A stretch of DNA of 64,000 nt, taken from Stagonosporopsis chrysanthemi (lineage: Eukaryota; Ascomycota; Dothideomycetes; Pleosporales; Didymellaceae). Of this stretch, positions 20,939-32,299 are shown in pieces. Made by a program: the position numbers and the translations under genes. Numbering within the stretch: the stretch's first letter is position 1; each line of letters starts with the position of its first letter. The notes below the pieces were generated by a model. It was not told the origin of the DNA. It ran no database searches and worked only from the letters and a program-made list of their open reading frames with translations. The stretch lies in contig JAFISE010000031.1 in the NCBI GenBank assembly GCA_022560025.1, positions 62,001 to 126,000 of the forward strand, in the 5' to 3' direction.

Positions 20939-21460
20939 TCTTATACAAATATTCTCGAGCTTCCACGTCTGAGTTATCACAAAAGAAGAGGCGTGAACTG
21001 AGGGAGAGGGGGGGGGGAGTTCCAGGGGGCGTTTGAGGGTGCAGACAGGATTGAAGGGTGAGGGGTCTGAGGTGGAGGGGGGGGGTCCTGCAAGGGGGGT
21101 CTACAGGGAGCGTTACTCGGCGGACGAGTGCGTCACGGGTTATAACACCGCACAGCCAGCCAGCCAGCCAGCCAGCATAATGGTCAGCGAAGAAAAGAAA
21201 AGAGAAGGAGATTCGTGCATTCTAGAGAGTTCATTCAAGTCGTAAAAGTCATCCATCCGTGTCGTTTGTTCATGTTCACCACCGCAACCGCAACCGCACT
21301 ATCCGTGACGTCAAAGCACCGGAACAAAGGGAAACTCCGACCCCGTCGTGAGACTAGCCGTGTGGTATAAAACCGTACAATTGCCACCGAAAAAATAACC
21401 ACCCGGAAGCCTCCATGTTCGTCCGTTCAGTCGTGTGTGTGGAAAGGAAAGAAGGAAACA

Positions 21461-23284
21461 TCAGTACCGCGCGCCCATGGGCGGCGGCGGCATGCTGCCG
21501 TAGGGATTCGCATCCGCATAGCTGGTAGCGGGGTACGACTGCGCAGCTACAGGGTAGGCATAGGGGTTAGCTTGGTTCTGGTATTGGTTGTTCATGCCGT
21601 AGAGGGCGTTTTCGCGGGCCTCGCGCTCGCGGCGCTCGCGCTGCTTTCTGCGCTTGCGGCGGCGGCTCTCAAGCTCCTTGACGCTGTGGCGCTGCTCGTT
21701 CATCTCCTTCCACTCGCTGTAGGCAGACTTGATGCCGAGGGCGGCGATGCCGACGGCTGCTGCGTCTTGGAGCATGTTTTTGGATTTGCGCTTGCGTGCT
21801 TCTTCGGGCGTCATTTCGCCTTCGCCAACGAGCTTGCGCCGCTTTTCGGACGCGACCATGGACGAGTAGACGCCGTGTGCGGCGTGGATGGTGGCCACGG
21901 TTGCGAGGCCCGCGGTCAGGAGTTCCTTACCTCGAAGCTTTTTGCGCTGCTCCTCCATGTCCGTTGTGCTAGACGAATCGCTGGAGGCATCTCGGCCACC
22001 ACCGCGCTGAGACGCAACACTTCTGCTTCCTCCCTGCGTGGCCAGCGCGCCGGCTCCTGCGCCTGCGCCTGCTGCCGCTAATCTGCGATCTGGGTTAGCC
22101 CGAGAAGGGTCATTCGACTGGTAGCCATTATCCATACTGCGGCCGCGGCTGTACGAGCGACGATTTCGGCGAGAGGGAACGTAGCTGTCTGCACTGGACG
22201 AACGCGAGCGGTCACGCCTGTTGCGCGAGCGGGATCGGGAGCGGGAGCGTCCACCAGGACCACGAGACTTGGAGCGCACACGATCGTAGAGAGCCTTTCC
22301 TGCCGCAATGACAGCTCCAGTACCGGCGATCTTGGCAATAGGGTTTCCGTCCCTGTCACGGGATTGCGAGCGAGAGCGGCCACGAGAGCGCGAGCGACCG
22401 AAGATGGACCTGGAGCGCGAGCGGGAACGACCACCGGGCGACTCGTCACGAGGGGCGCGGGAACGCGAGCGAGAGCCATTGACAGCGCGGTTGGCGAGCA
22501 AGCCACCGAGAGCAGATTCAGCGACATGGCGCTTCTCATGCTTCTCGGGATCGCGGTCGATGAGACCGTCGATACCAGCAGCACCGAGGGCAGCCGTAGC
22601 GACGCGCTGGCCTTTGGCACCAGTCCAGGCACCCGGAACCTTGCGGCTGCGGAAGGCCTCGACGGCGCCGGCTACGAGAGCGGCTTTGGCGGCCTGTTCC
22701 CACTTCTCCGACTTGCGGCTCTTGCCGTCGCGGCTGCGCGATCTCGAGTCGTAACGGCTGCTGCGGCGGTCGTAGTCGTCATAGCGGCGGTCGCTGTCGT
22801 AGCCACGGTCGTCGCGACGCCGGGTTCTTGAGCGCGAACGCGAACGTGAACGTGAGCGGCCAGTGACTGCAGCAATTACGCCACCCAAGCCGGCGGCCTC
22901 GCCGAAATCCTTGGCTCTGTCGACAATGGACTTGCGGCGCTGCGGCTTGGGACGGTCGCCGGCGTACGAGTCTGCGTACGAGGTGCGGTCGTCGTAGCGA
23001 TCGCGGCGACGGCGGTCCTCGTAGTAGCTGTCGTCGTCGTAGCCGCGGTTCACGGAGCGGGTGCGGCGCGGGGCATACTCTTCGCGGTACTTGGTCTGGC
23101 GGTACTCGGTGCCTGGCGGGAAGTCGCGGGGGATGTCTTCGATGCTGTCCTCGCGCGCGGGGCGGTAGACGAGGTCGCGGACGGGCGCGGGTGCAGCCCC
23201 ACGGCCGCCGCGCTCAATGTACGTCGTCTCGGTGACGTACTCGGGCTCGCGGTGTCGCCGCGGCGCATAGCTGTACTCGCTCAT
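21461..23284 (-). CDS. DUF3824-type Arg/Ser-rich protein
   Basis: Uninterrupted 607-aa frame starting MSEYSYAPRRHREPEY. The N-terminus has the LVYRPAREDSIEDIPRDFPP block typical of Pezizomycotina DUF3824 proteins. The middle alternates RS/SR-dipeptide tracts with short Ala/Gly-rich predicted helices such as AALVAGAVEAFRSRK, IAKIAGTGAVIAAGKALYD and ELLTAGLATVATIHAAHGVYSSM. The tail is Tyr/Asn/Pro/Gly-rich. The function is not established; the charge and SR content suggest a disordered scaffold, and the small hydrophobic helices could contact membranes. It is a single exon, convergent with nar1. Confidence 0.88.
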   Translation of the reverse strand: MSEYSYAPRRHREPEYVTETTYIERGGRGAAPAPVRDLVYRPAREDSIEDIPRDFPPGTEYRQTKYREEYAPRRTRSVNRGYDDDSYYEDRRRRDRYDDRTSYADSYAGDRPKPQRRKSIVDRAKDFGEAAGLGGVIAAVTGRSRSRSRSRSRTRRRDDRGYDSDRRYDDYDRRSSRYDSRSRSRDGKSRKSEKWEQAAKAALVAGAVEAFRSRKVPGAWTGAKGQRVATAALGAAGIDGLIDRDPEKHEKRHVAESALGGLLANRAVNGSRSRSRAPRDESPGGRSRSRSRSIFGRSRSRGRSRSQSRDRDGNPIAKIAGTGAVIAAGKALYDRVRSKSRGPGGRSRSRSRSRNRRDRSRSSSADSYVPSRRNRRSYSRGRSMDNGYQSNDPSRANPDRRLAAAGAGAGAGALATQGGSRSVASQRGGGRDASSDSSSTTDMEEQRKKLRGKELLTAGLATVATIHAAHGVYSSMVASEKRRKLVGEGEMTPEEARKRKSKNMLQDAAAVGIAALGIKSAYSEWKEMNEQRHSVKELESRRRKRRKQRERREREARENALYGMNNQYQNQANPYAYPVAAQSYPATSYADANPYGSMPPPPMGARY

Positions 23285-24484
23285 GGTGGGGATTCTCTCC
23301 GGCGCTCCCTATGCAGGCGGCGGTTCAGGGTCCTTGGGGTGTGCGGGCTAGGCAAAGCTTGGTCAGCGGACATGCGAACGAGGGGACTGCAGGCATAGCG
23401 TACCGGCGCGCGTCGTCTTCAGGCGGGTATGGTGAGGCAGTCGCAATCAAGAATACAAGGGGCCAGCGAAGGACGGGACAAGGTGGGGAGGGGAGTGATC
23501 AGTCGAGTGCGGGGCTGGGGCTCTCGTCCGTATTTATCACGCCGGGCTGGACAGGCAGGACAGGCAGGACAGGCAAGGCCCAAGGCGTGGATGACTGCGT
23601 GATGGTCCGGTGGTCTTGGCTGGACAGCTTCTCAGGGTTAACGTTGTAGGATGGGAGGCTACGAGTGGCGCGAATGCCATAAGAATTACTTCACTTGCGC
23701 GCTGGGGGTGCAGCGGCACGCGGGTTACCGTCGTTTGGCAGCTGCCCTACGTCATCGCCCTGCAGCAACGCGCAGCAGGGCCGAAGCACAGCGCCCAACT
23801 CACAGCAAGTTTGCGCCCTGGCAGCCTCTGTGAACCACGGCGGCGGCGGGTGCCATGGGGAGCTGAGCCCGTCAGCCTGCGCCGCCAGAGTCATCTGCTA
23901 CCCTCGTTGATGCCATCTCGTTTCCTTCACCGCGCGCGCCCTCGCCGCCTGCATAGCCTCCCGGCGGCTGCCGCTGACCGGTCCCAAGCTTAGGCGTGGA
24001 CGTGGTGCTTGACCTTTGCTCAGGTCCCCAGCTCGCAGAGCCGCATCGAGCGAGTCGAAGCGACCGCCAGCAGCATCCTGAACCGTGTTCGACCAGTTTG
24101 CTTTTCGCGCCCCTCTGCTGCCAGATTGCCGACTCGATGACGATGCCAGTGCAACCTGACAGGGGAGGAGTGAGACCGCGTGCGATGTTTGTGTGATTGG
24201 CCGTTCAAGCTCTCTAGGTCTACCCTGCAAGCGTTCGCACTTGACGTCTGGTGTCAGGCACCCGTGGCTCGGTCGATTTATCAGCGTGCCCAACGACGGC
24301 CCTTCTTGGGATTCCTATACATACACGTGGTGCAATGCTAATCTTTTTCGGCTTATAGCTATGTTTGTTTGCGCAATCTTTCATGGTGGAGAAGTGTAGA
24401 GGTACCGCCTAACTGCAACACGACTGCCTGCAAACGCCTGGCTTGCTACGCAGACACCAAGTACTGTACATATCATGACACTTA
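23285..24484. other. Intergenic: DUF3824 gene promoter and hem25 3' flank
   Basis: 1.2 kb. The part nearest 23285 is the DUF3824 promoter. A 9-bp unit GGACAGGCA is repeated three times at 23549-23575. Open frames are short and overlap on both strands. No gene seen. Confidence 0.6.
23549..23575. repeat. (GGACAGGCA)3 tandem repeat
   Basis: Three perfect 9-bp units about 265 bp upstream of the DUF3824 start codon. Confidence 0.85.
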
Positions 24485-25563
24485 TCATACTTTTCCTTCA
24501 ACCTTCGCAGACGAGGCGCTCTCAACCCCCTGCCACCCTTGTTCCGCCCTGCGAATTAACTCCTCGTACACCGTCCACGCAAGTGCACTGCTGACCGCCT
24601 TTCTCGCTATCCTGATACCCAGCCCGTCGAAGAGACTCCTTGGTCCCTCTTCGGCGATCATCTTCTTCCCCGCTTGTATTAGATTCGTATATGTCTCCGG
24701 CATGAGCTGGATCCTCGTCTTGATCGCATCAAACGGATTTGTGATGGTAGTACCAAGTCCAGCAGCAGCCACTCCAGAGACAAAGTTGATGCCCGCACTC
24801 GTACTCGTAGATAGTTTCACACTCGCAGAGGAGTCGGCAGACTCGATTTTGGTTGCGAGGGCGGAGAGCCGGCGCTTCGACTGTTCGTAGAACAGCACAT
24901 AGAGCCCTGCGTATGGCGCATCGCGCACAGCTGTCGCGCCGAAACCAGCAAAGAATCCCTTTAGACCGGCCGTGCGGTAGACGTCCTTTGATGCGCCCAC
25001 CAAACTTGTGTATGCGTACAGACTGCTCTCATATCGCACTTTCAGCACCGTGATTGGCATCATCATGAAGCCTGCCCATGTTCGCGCCACTGCTCCAGTC
25101 GCTAGGTTTGCCGTGTTGCTCAGTTTTGGAAGGGATGACGAATGATCTCCTGTGATGACTGCGGCATCAGCCCGACCGGCTGCAAGCAAGGCTGCGCGGC
25201 GTCGCAGCGCGTTGAGCGACGAAAAGTATATCGCTGACCCGCATCCTGTCCGAAGTGTCGAAGGAAGCGTACCGCGCCAGAATTGGCGTATGGGGTTGGG
25301 CCCGTTGGCAATGGAGCGGATTGTGCCGAGGAGAGTGCTCGACCGTGACTGTTGCACACGGGTTTTGAGCAGGTCGGCCGGCTGGAGGAGGACGGCGGAG
25401 AGGATGCCCGAGCTCAGGCCGGCGAAGAAATGGACTTCTCAATGGATCAGCAATCGTACACAAGACCATTGCGCAGTGTGATATAGAGTCTGAGCTGGGA
25501 GCTGGGAGCTTCAAGTGCAAACTCACATGAAGACGACGAGCGCGACTTCCCACCATCTGACAT
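24485..25563 (-). CDS. hem25: Mitochondrial glycine carrier (SLC25A38/Hem25 type)
   Basis: Inner-membrane carrier that brings glycine into mitochondria for 5-aminolevulinate and heme synthesis. Two exons: 25527-25563 (start MSDGGKSRSSSS) and 24485-25434, together 328 aa. The 92-nt intron has donor GTGAGT; the acceptor GAGAAG was chosen because the frame then reads SFHFFAGLSSGILSAVLLQPADLLKTR. Three carrier repeats are visible with signatures PADLLKTR, PITVLKVR (degenerate in repeat 2, as usual in this family) and PFDAIKTR. The LWRGTLP-type sequence (FWRGTLPSTLRTGCGSAIYF) is characteristic of Hem25. The length is normal. Confidence 0.94.
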
Positions 25564-28520
25564 TGCCGCGCGGTCGATATGTGTATTACTCTATTGTTGA
25601 TATAGATGGTATGCGAAGCATCATGAGCGTGTATAAATAACGGAACAGAGGAGCGCAGGCTTGTGTTGCAATGCTGTGCAAGCGGTTTTGTCTTTGGATT
25701 TGTATGACGTTCTCGACCATGAGTCCAAAATCCGCGTCTGTCCGAGAGAACGGTGGATCGGCGCAGCCGCGGTACGAACCGCCGATCTATGAACGGCCAG
25801 CTGCTCCTCTTAATCCAACCTCAATCCAATTGTTCGTGACGGGCTGTAGCATTACACATTGAAGTAGGAAATCATTGAGCTAGTCTCGTTTCGCGCGTCG
25901 CGAGCAAGGTTGTTCACAAATGGACTTGCTGGACGCAGGAGATACACCGCCAGCGGTAGATTGAATTCACGGTCCAACAGATTCATTTGCGAGGACAAAG
26001 TATGGTGCGCATGGGCAATGGTAGAGAAGAGAGTCTATTTAAAGTAGGAAGGGGCTTCAGAAATGAGAATAGTCAACACGGAGGGAGAGGGCAACACCCC
26101 CATCTCAGAGCCGCAGGAGAGCAGCGCCAACGGGATCACAGTACTGATGCAAGGCTCTTCATGCTCCAAGTTTATGATTGCGTGCTGTAGAACCAGCTGA
26201 GTTCTTGGGCCCTAAGTACGCTATCAGTCTTCTACGACTTATCTTGCTTGAGAGTAGATGATAACTGTAACTTGTGGCTGCCAGTGGCTGAAGGGTCAGA
26301 CTTCTCTACGCTCGTGCATTGAGGGCGCATGGGCCATGATGCTAATAACAACGTTATGTTAGACTTCGAGTACTCTGGGCATGCAAAATGTGCCGTGAAC
26401 ATTAATAATCACCACAAGTTACGAGGTGTGTGCAGTCGTAAACAGAGGATAAGTAGGTCCCGCGTTTTGCTCTTGGTCTGGACTATGTTGGACCTCAGGA
26501 CTGCACGTCCATGGACTATGTGCGCCATGCAGCAGACCGATCACAGCGAGGCCGTCTCGCTGCGGTTCTACTCAGTTGTGGCTTCCATCAAGGTGATACG
26601 TCGGTCCTTAAAACGCCTGACCCCTGTCCTGTCCACTGCTATCAAAGTAGTAGGTTTTGCCACCAGGTGGTTGGCAGTCCGCGTAGTGCTTTGTCGGACG
26701 TGCAAGTTACCAAATTGGCGGAGACGGTTGGACTACGTGCATGCTGCAGGACTCTAGGATGTTGATCTGCAGATGGGTCTTGTTGTTGGACAGAGGAGAA
26801 TCTTGCGCACAGCAAAGGCTGTAACACCAGGAGGGCGATGTAGCATCGCCCAGCTAGACCGCGGGTTATGTCCCTCTTGTTGAGAAGTAATTGCTCCGGT
26901 CAAGTGAAGTAGCACGTGCCACGCAGGCCGTGTGGCTTTGCCCATGTCGTGGCTGCAGCTGCCCGATCGAGATCAGTGATGACGTATGGTGGGTCGCATA
27001 CTGGTCGTCACCTCAAACCACATCACAACACGATTCCAGCTGCTCCTGGTGCTTCCTCCAGGACGAGATAATTCAAATCCCGCAAAGCAAATGTGCTATT
27101 TCCAATTTCGACGCCATCTTGCGAGATGCACTATCCTGGACGCTACTGAGAGCTGTCGAATTGCGGGGACTGGGGACTTCCATCACTGTGCAGCAAGGAC
27201 TTCAATCACTGCGCAGCGAAATAATCTGTTGCCTGTTTTTGTCCCTAGACTCGCCCACAATAGGCTTGAGCAATTACAGCATGCATGCTAGAAGTCCTCC
27301 CATCCGATGGCGCAGAAAACTGATAATGTGCGACCACACGATTGCACCAATCCTCCCCGCTTGTCGTTCGCCAGCAATTTGTTGAGCGTGTCCGCCTTCC
27401 CAGCATGGTAGCTGCTATCCTTCCGTGAGGGGTCACCTTAGAATAGCGGTCTGCAAAGCAACGTGCAGGCAGTTGTCCCACATCGCAATGGTACTTGGCG
27501 CCAGTACTGGCGGGGCTGGAGAGGTAGAGTCTGAGAGCTTTGCCGCATTGAGGCTCTGGTCAGCACTCGATCTGACACACTCGCACCAAATACACCGCCA
27601 AAAGAACAGAACCTGAGTTTGAAGGATACTCGGTGTGAGATTCTCCAACTTGCTTCACGCTGAGAGAATTATATCAGCTTTGTCTTCCCAGGTGGAGAGT
27701 TGAAAGAACTCTGGGCATCAATATGCGAAACGATGCTTCAATCGCGACTTCGTCTCTCGCTTATCTGGCCAAGGTCGCAATTGGTTGATCTCTGCCCAGG
27801 CCTGCCCACCCATCACACAAACCTTCTCCAGGACTTCGAAGGTACTGCTGAGCAGTCGCTCTGCCACAGAAACAACAAATCAAGAGTAAGCTATGCATTT
27901 GCACCACTCGTAATGCGGTCCATGCCAGGCGAGCGCCACGTTCTTCCGACTCGTCCGTCCGGCCAGACGTTGTCTTCACCGGTGCTCAGCCTGGCCACCT
28001 GTTCACAACCTAGCACAGAGACGCTCGCACCTGCCCGCTGAGGTTGAGTGTTTGTTGTAACCATGGACGAATGCCTTCCTTGTTGATCCGCAGGACTTCG
28101 GCCTGAGGTGATCTCGCTGGTCGGGCCATCCGCAGCTCCAAGCTCCATTTTGAGCGATGGCACGACGCGCCAACAGTCTCCCGGCCAATATGGGCTTCAC
28201 TTTCGGTCCTGTTATGCAGACCAACCATAGAGGGGACTCTGTCTGCAGCCACCTTCCTGCTTTGCCTGGAAATGGTACGGTAGGTTGCGCAAACTGACAT
28301 GCACATTTGCCTTCTCACAACCCGGCCAAAGTAGCTCAGAAAACCTCCGCGAATGAACCCTCAGTTCGTCACCGCGAGCTCAGAAGTCCCTCTTGGCAAG
28401 ACTGGAAACGCGTTGGTAGTGCACGCTCGCTCGAAAGCTTTCAGACGCGGTCCTGTTCCAAAAGCTTTGTCCCTCTAGGACTTCTGCAGATTGCATTCTC
28501 TGTAATTCCACATCGTTTCA
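25564..28520. other. Gene-poor stretch
   Basis: About 3 kb, opening with the hem25 promoter. GC content is moderate and open frames are all below ~165 codons, overlapping and without domains. No trace of zinc-finger sequence, transposase or tRNA was found by eye. Confidence 0.45.
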
Positions 28521-28854
28521 ATGGCACCTGAAGTCGTCACAAGTCCCGCAGTGCTGCATCGACCTGGAACCCTTATACACGAACTGCCCTCCTACTTGGG
28601 CGAACAAGCAGCCAGTTCCCTTTTCAAGAAAGACAACAAGTGCGCCGTAAGTCAGTCTATGCTTGCCATCAACCTTCACACTTTGGTCATGAGCTGACTT
28701 TACCAAGACCCACGGCATTCCTTTGCTGCAGTTGCATCGAGGTCGCTGCGAGTTCAACTCGGCCATATTCTTACATCCGAGATGGGACGTGACGGTTACA
28801 ACTGAGCAAACAAAAATACCCCCACTTCTCATCGGGGCTGGAAGCGTCCAATAG
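28521..28854 (+). CDS. Small hypothetical protein, 90 aa, two exons
   Basis: An ATG at 28521 opens a 42-codon exon ending at 28646. A consensus intron follows (GTAAGT, branch GCTGAC, CCAAG; 28647-28707, 61 nt), and the frame continues in phase 0 to a stop at 28852-28854. The product begins MAPEVVTSPAVLHRPGTLIH and has two Cys, no signal peptide, no membrane segment and no family I recognise. Support is the phase-consistent splice signal only; a chance model in a gene-poor region cannot be excluded. It ends 200 bp before a C2H2 gene on the same strand. Confidence 0.4.
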
Positions 28855-29055
28855 TAATTTCGAAAACCACAAAGCTCCCGCCGACACTGCAGCATTGACG
28901 CCATAGCTGCAGCAGAGTAATTATTGGGCGCCTAACCCCTTGCAATATCCGCAGTCGTGCAAGGAGTCCAGACGATTCAGAGAAACAACACTGTTATTGC
29001 TAGAGGTCGAAAGTGCGGTCATCATCGATACCAATAGCATCTGAGCATCTCCGAT

Positions 29056-30111
29056 ATGGCTTCCGGGTACAATTTAAGTTGGACTGGGTTCCTCCAAAAC
29101 CAATGTGCGTCCGAGGACGACTGCATGAATTCTGCGCAGCCTGCGTCGTATCTTTCTCCAGAACAGGCTGCACAACAGAGTCAGTACCAGGCCAGGCAAA
29201 TGTGGAATAATGATTTCGCCTGGCTACCCAATCAACAAATGCCAATGCCCACAACTCAATTGATGCTGATACCTCATGATCCAATGAGCATGACAGGGGA
29301 GGGCTCTGCATATGGTGAACCGGACTTAACGTCCCATGGCACTTCGCGGAGGTCCTCAGTAAATCCTCCGGTCACACCCACCATGCCAAGGCGAAAATTT
29401 GTGCCATCAAACGCTGCCGGGTACTTCAATAGTCACCTCGCTGGTCCTAATGATCAAGACGAGGATCAACCACGATTTGATCCGAATCCAAAAGTAGACC
29501 ATTCATTCATGGGCTTTCATCTCTTGACCCCTGTCTATCCTGTTCACCAGACCGACACTTCGACGTCGGATAACTCTTGGGTCAGAACGACCCCGGCGCA
29601 GCCTTGGAAGGATGCTTTTCCAATATTGCCGCAACCGAGCTTGCAACAACCGACAACAATTTCGCCAACCTCTGACAGGCCACCGGATCACCGCACAGAG
29701 GCACTGACAGGTACATGGCAGATGGATGAGAGCTCGACTTGGTCCCGGTGTAACGAAGGCGCATCCTCTAGGGATGCTAGCGATGCTGCTAGTACCCGCT
29801 ACCACTACGACCATCATCTTTCCACACATGCCCCTGCTGGGTCGAAATATGCCGCATCTCGCGTGAGCCACGAACCCACAACAGATGAAGAGTTCCCTCC
29901 GGTCCCATGCCAAAAGTGTGGGGAATTGTACACCGGGCGATGGGGAAACAGCAACATGCACCGGCATGTGAGGTTAAAGCACACCACCGAGAACCCGAAG
30001 AAGTATATTTGTGTGGTCTGCCAAAATTCGTACAATCGAATTGACGCTCTGCGCAATCACGAACGGCTGAAGCACCACGCACGTCAGTTTGCGTCTGCTG
30101 CAAGGAGGTAG
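29056..30111 (+). CDS. C2H2 zinc-finger protein A (atypical two-finger family)
   Basis: Single exon, 351 aa, start MASGYNLSWTGF. Residues 1-280 are disordered, rich in Ser, Pro, Gln, Thr and Asp. Two fingers lie at the C-terminus: finger 1 (~285-309) CQKC...H-x4-H with 15 residues between the second Cys and first His, and finger 2 (~319-340) CVVC with the classical 12-residue spacing and an NRIDALRNHERLKH helix. Likely a nuclear DNA-binding regulator, by inference from fingers plus a disordered activation-like region. Paralogues lie at 35.1, 40.6, 55.1 and 62.3 kb. The C-x2-C form groups it with the 35.1-kb copy. No intron seen. Confidence 0.85.
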   Translation: MASGYNLSWTGFLQNQCASEDDCMNSAQPASYLSPEQAAQQSQYQARQMWNNDFAWLPNQQMPMPTTQLMLIPHDPMSMTGEGSAYGEPDLTSHGTSRRSSVNPPVTPTMPRRKFVPSNAAGYFNSHLAGPNDQDEDQPRFDPNPKVDHSFMGFHLLTPVYPVHQTDTSTSDNSWVRTTPAQPWKDAFPILPQPSLQQPTTISPTSDRPPDHRTEALTGTWQMDESSTWSRCNEGASSRDASDAASTRYHYDHHLSTHAPAGSKYAASRVSHEPTTDEEFPPVPCQKCGELYTGRWGNSNMHRHVRLKHTTENPKKYICVVCQNSYNRIDALRNHERLKHHARQFASAARR

Positions 30112-31789
30112 TCGTTGTGGTGTTGATTAACCCAGATGCGCTGGTCGCGTCTTGTCTGATTCTGTTGACGGTCTTCTTCTTGACCATAATTCAAGCGCCA
30201 GACGAGTCTCTGATTCTCAGAGTGCTGCGGAAACACAGCATAGCATTGTAGTTTGGCCCATCATTCGGCGCACGTGTCTTTTTTCTTTTCTGGCAGTCTG
30301 CATGAAGCGGCACGGTAGATACTTCACCAATGCAGCTCACTTGACATTGACACCCTCGCACCTGAGTGGACATCCCGTGCTACCACAGCCCAAACATTGC
30401 AGCGAGAACACCGGACCAGCTTCCGACCAGTGGATGTAGGGCGGCTCCACACGCGCAAGAGCAGCCTGGGACTGCATATGCAGGCGTTCCTGAACGGTCG
30501 GGGCGAGCCCGGTGGCAATCTAGGTCGCATTAGCGTCCGCATAACCTAGCGCCCATGGGCGGCAGAGGCGCTACCTGCTTGCAGCGGGGCGGAGGGCGTG
30601 GTGCGTGGACTGTGAGCAACATGCAGCTCCTACTCATGGGTTCCGAGATCGATACAAAATCAAACCAATAAGATCTGGTGGCAAATAACGTGACTCCTGG
30701 CCTTTGTGTTAACGTGAGTAGGTGTTATCGCAACGGCAGGAGAGAGGTACGCGGCGGGACTTCTGCGTAGGTGACCTGATTAGCTTAATTTGCAGATATC
30801 GGCGTCCAGGATGGGTATTGTGAGGCGGCTGGCGTCCTCGATTTGACGGAGGACAAATTCGGTATCCTGTGCTGAACATGGGGCTGACGTGGGACTGGCC
30901 TCGTGAATTTTTGAAGTTAGACACTTGCTCGTGAAATGTATCAAGCTTGGTGTTTTTTTGAAGGAAACCAGAGGTTACGCCAGCTGGACTTGATGGCATC
31001 TCCAAAGCGATGAGTTCTGATTGCCTGCTAGCGCCGTAAAATTGGTATGGCTGAACGTGGGTGTGTGGTGGTTTCTGATCAGAAACCAAAATGGTAACAA
31101 TATTGGCGTTCACTTCAGACTTCAACTGCGGAGATAGAGTGTGGAGAGAGCTGGAACGATGACTTATTCGTCCCGAGCAACAACGAAATCTATCTGTAGC
31201 GAATCACATGTTGGTTTCGACGGGCGGCGTTGCTGAGCTCAACGGCGGCGTAGACTCTGGCCATCGATTCGTCGTCTTTGTGCTGAATCGCACCAGGACC
31301 AGCCGCCTCACTATCTCCCAAGGATATTGTCTTACGTGTATCGTGTTCGTTGTCCGCCGTATTGTATGATGGACGGCCGCTCGCGAGAAGGGCATACGCA
31401 ACCCACCAAAGCTTGCTGCTCTTCAGACCAAGATAATGATGGTGCAACGTCATATTGGCGTGCATGCTGGCGTGGTGTTGAGTCCCTGGTAGATTGAAAT
31501 GAGGGCTCATGTTCCAAAGACAGTGGGACTGCGAGTATTGTTCCCAATTGTCCTCGAGGAACAGTAGTCCCTCAGCTAACAAAAGCCGCCTGCGGCCCAG
31601 CCTAGCCCCATGGACTAATCTTCACATCTGCTACTGAACCTCTCCTGCATTTGGATTCTTTTTGTGGTTGTGGCTCAGCCTCCTCTACACTGCCACCGTT
31701 GATTCTTCGTAACCTTGCAAAATAACTGTTGACTAAAACGTCTCGTCAATCGAACCAAACTGGTGCACGTGGTGTCAACTCCAGCCGTG
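30112..31789. other. Gene-poor stretch
   Basis: About 1.7 kb. A minus-strand frame at 31190-31582 reads 130 codons with fairly coding-like codon use, but it has no early ATG (first at about codon 25) and no family; I leave it uncalled. Nothing else seen. Confidence 0.4.
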
Positions 31790-32299
31790 ATGGACGCCGC
31801 AGAAGGGAAGGGGGTTCAGCCTCGAACTCGAACCCAAGTCAGGTAGGTATCTGTTGTCAGTAGCGTAAATGTTGTGCTCACCTGTATATCCAAGTACGCT
31901 TCAACCCAATCTTCGTACCAGATCGGCCAGGCTACACAAGGCACTAGCCCGCAGTACGACCAGCCTGGCTACGAGACGGGTCGCCCATGGGAACACCCCA
32001 ACCCTGAGGCTTTCCGAGTGGTTAATGACCCACATTTGGGCTATACTCACCAGCCTGCTGCTCCTACTCAAGCCCAAACCTACGATCATCCCTCCTTCGA
32101 AGCCGCTGCCCCATACGCCGGACAGTATCCTCATCAGATGAACACATACGGCTCGGAATTACACCAGAACTTCAACGGTGGTCTGACCGAAGCCCAGCTC
32201 CAGAACCTAAACAGCAGCGAACAACCAGTGGACAAGCTCAATGTCTGGCAAGCCGAACACCAGCGTAATGGTTCATGGTATGGTCATGTCGGGCAATAG
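31790..32299 (+). CDS. Hypothetical Tyr/Gln/Pro/Gly-rich protein, ~150 aa
   Basis: The 3' exon 31895-32299 has a strong coding signature (TAC over TAT, AAC over AAT, CAG over CAA) and encodes a low-complexity Y/Q/P/H-rich chain ending WYGHVGQ. To reach an ATG the best model is exon 1 at 31790-31837 (MDAAEGKGVQPRTRTQ) and an intron at 31838-31894 with a weak GTCAGG donor and CCAAG acceptor. With the better-looking GTAGGT donor at 31843 the frame does not join. The composition resembles the disordered N-terminal half of the zinc-finger protein at 40.6 kb, so it may be a finger-less relic or relative of that family. No domain is recognised. Confidence 0.48.

Larger units (their letters stand above)
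20372..21460. other. Simple-repeat region with assembly gap between convergent genes
   Basis: NAR1 (+) and the DUF3824 gene (-) converge here. Contents in order: AAGTA/TACAAG-type repeats, (ACAG)8, a 19-bp unit repeated twice (20622-20659), GGACCCCTT copies near 20700-20760, long homopolymers with a 10-N gap, then G-rich DNA and GCCA copies near 21156. No gene is visible. Confidence 0.8.

Noticed and set aside
31190..31582. 130-codon minus-strand frame with fairly coding-like codons
   Set aside because: No ATG near its start, no credible upstream exon and no family. Chance frames of this length occur elsewhere in the window.
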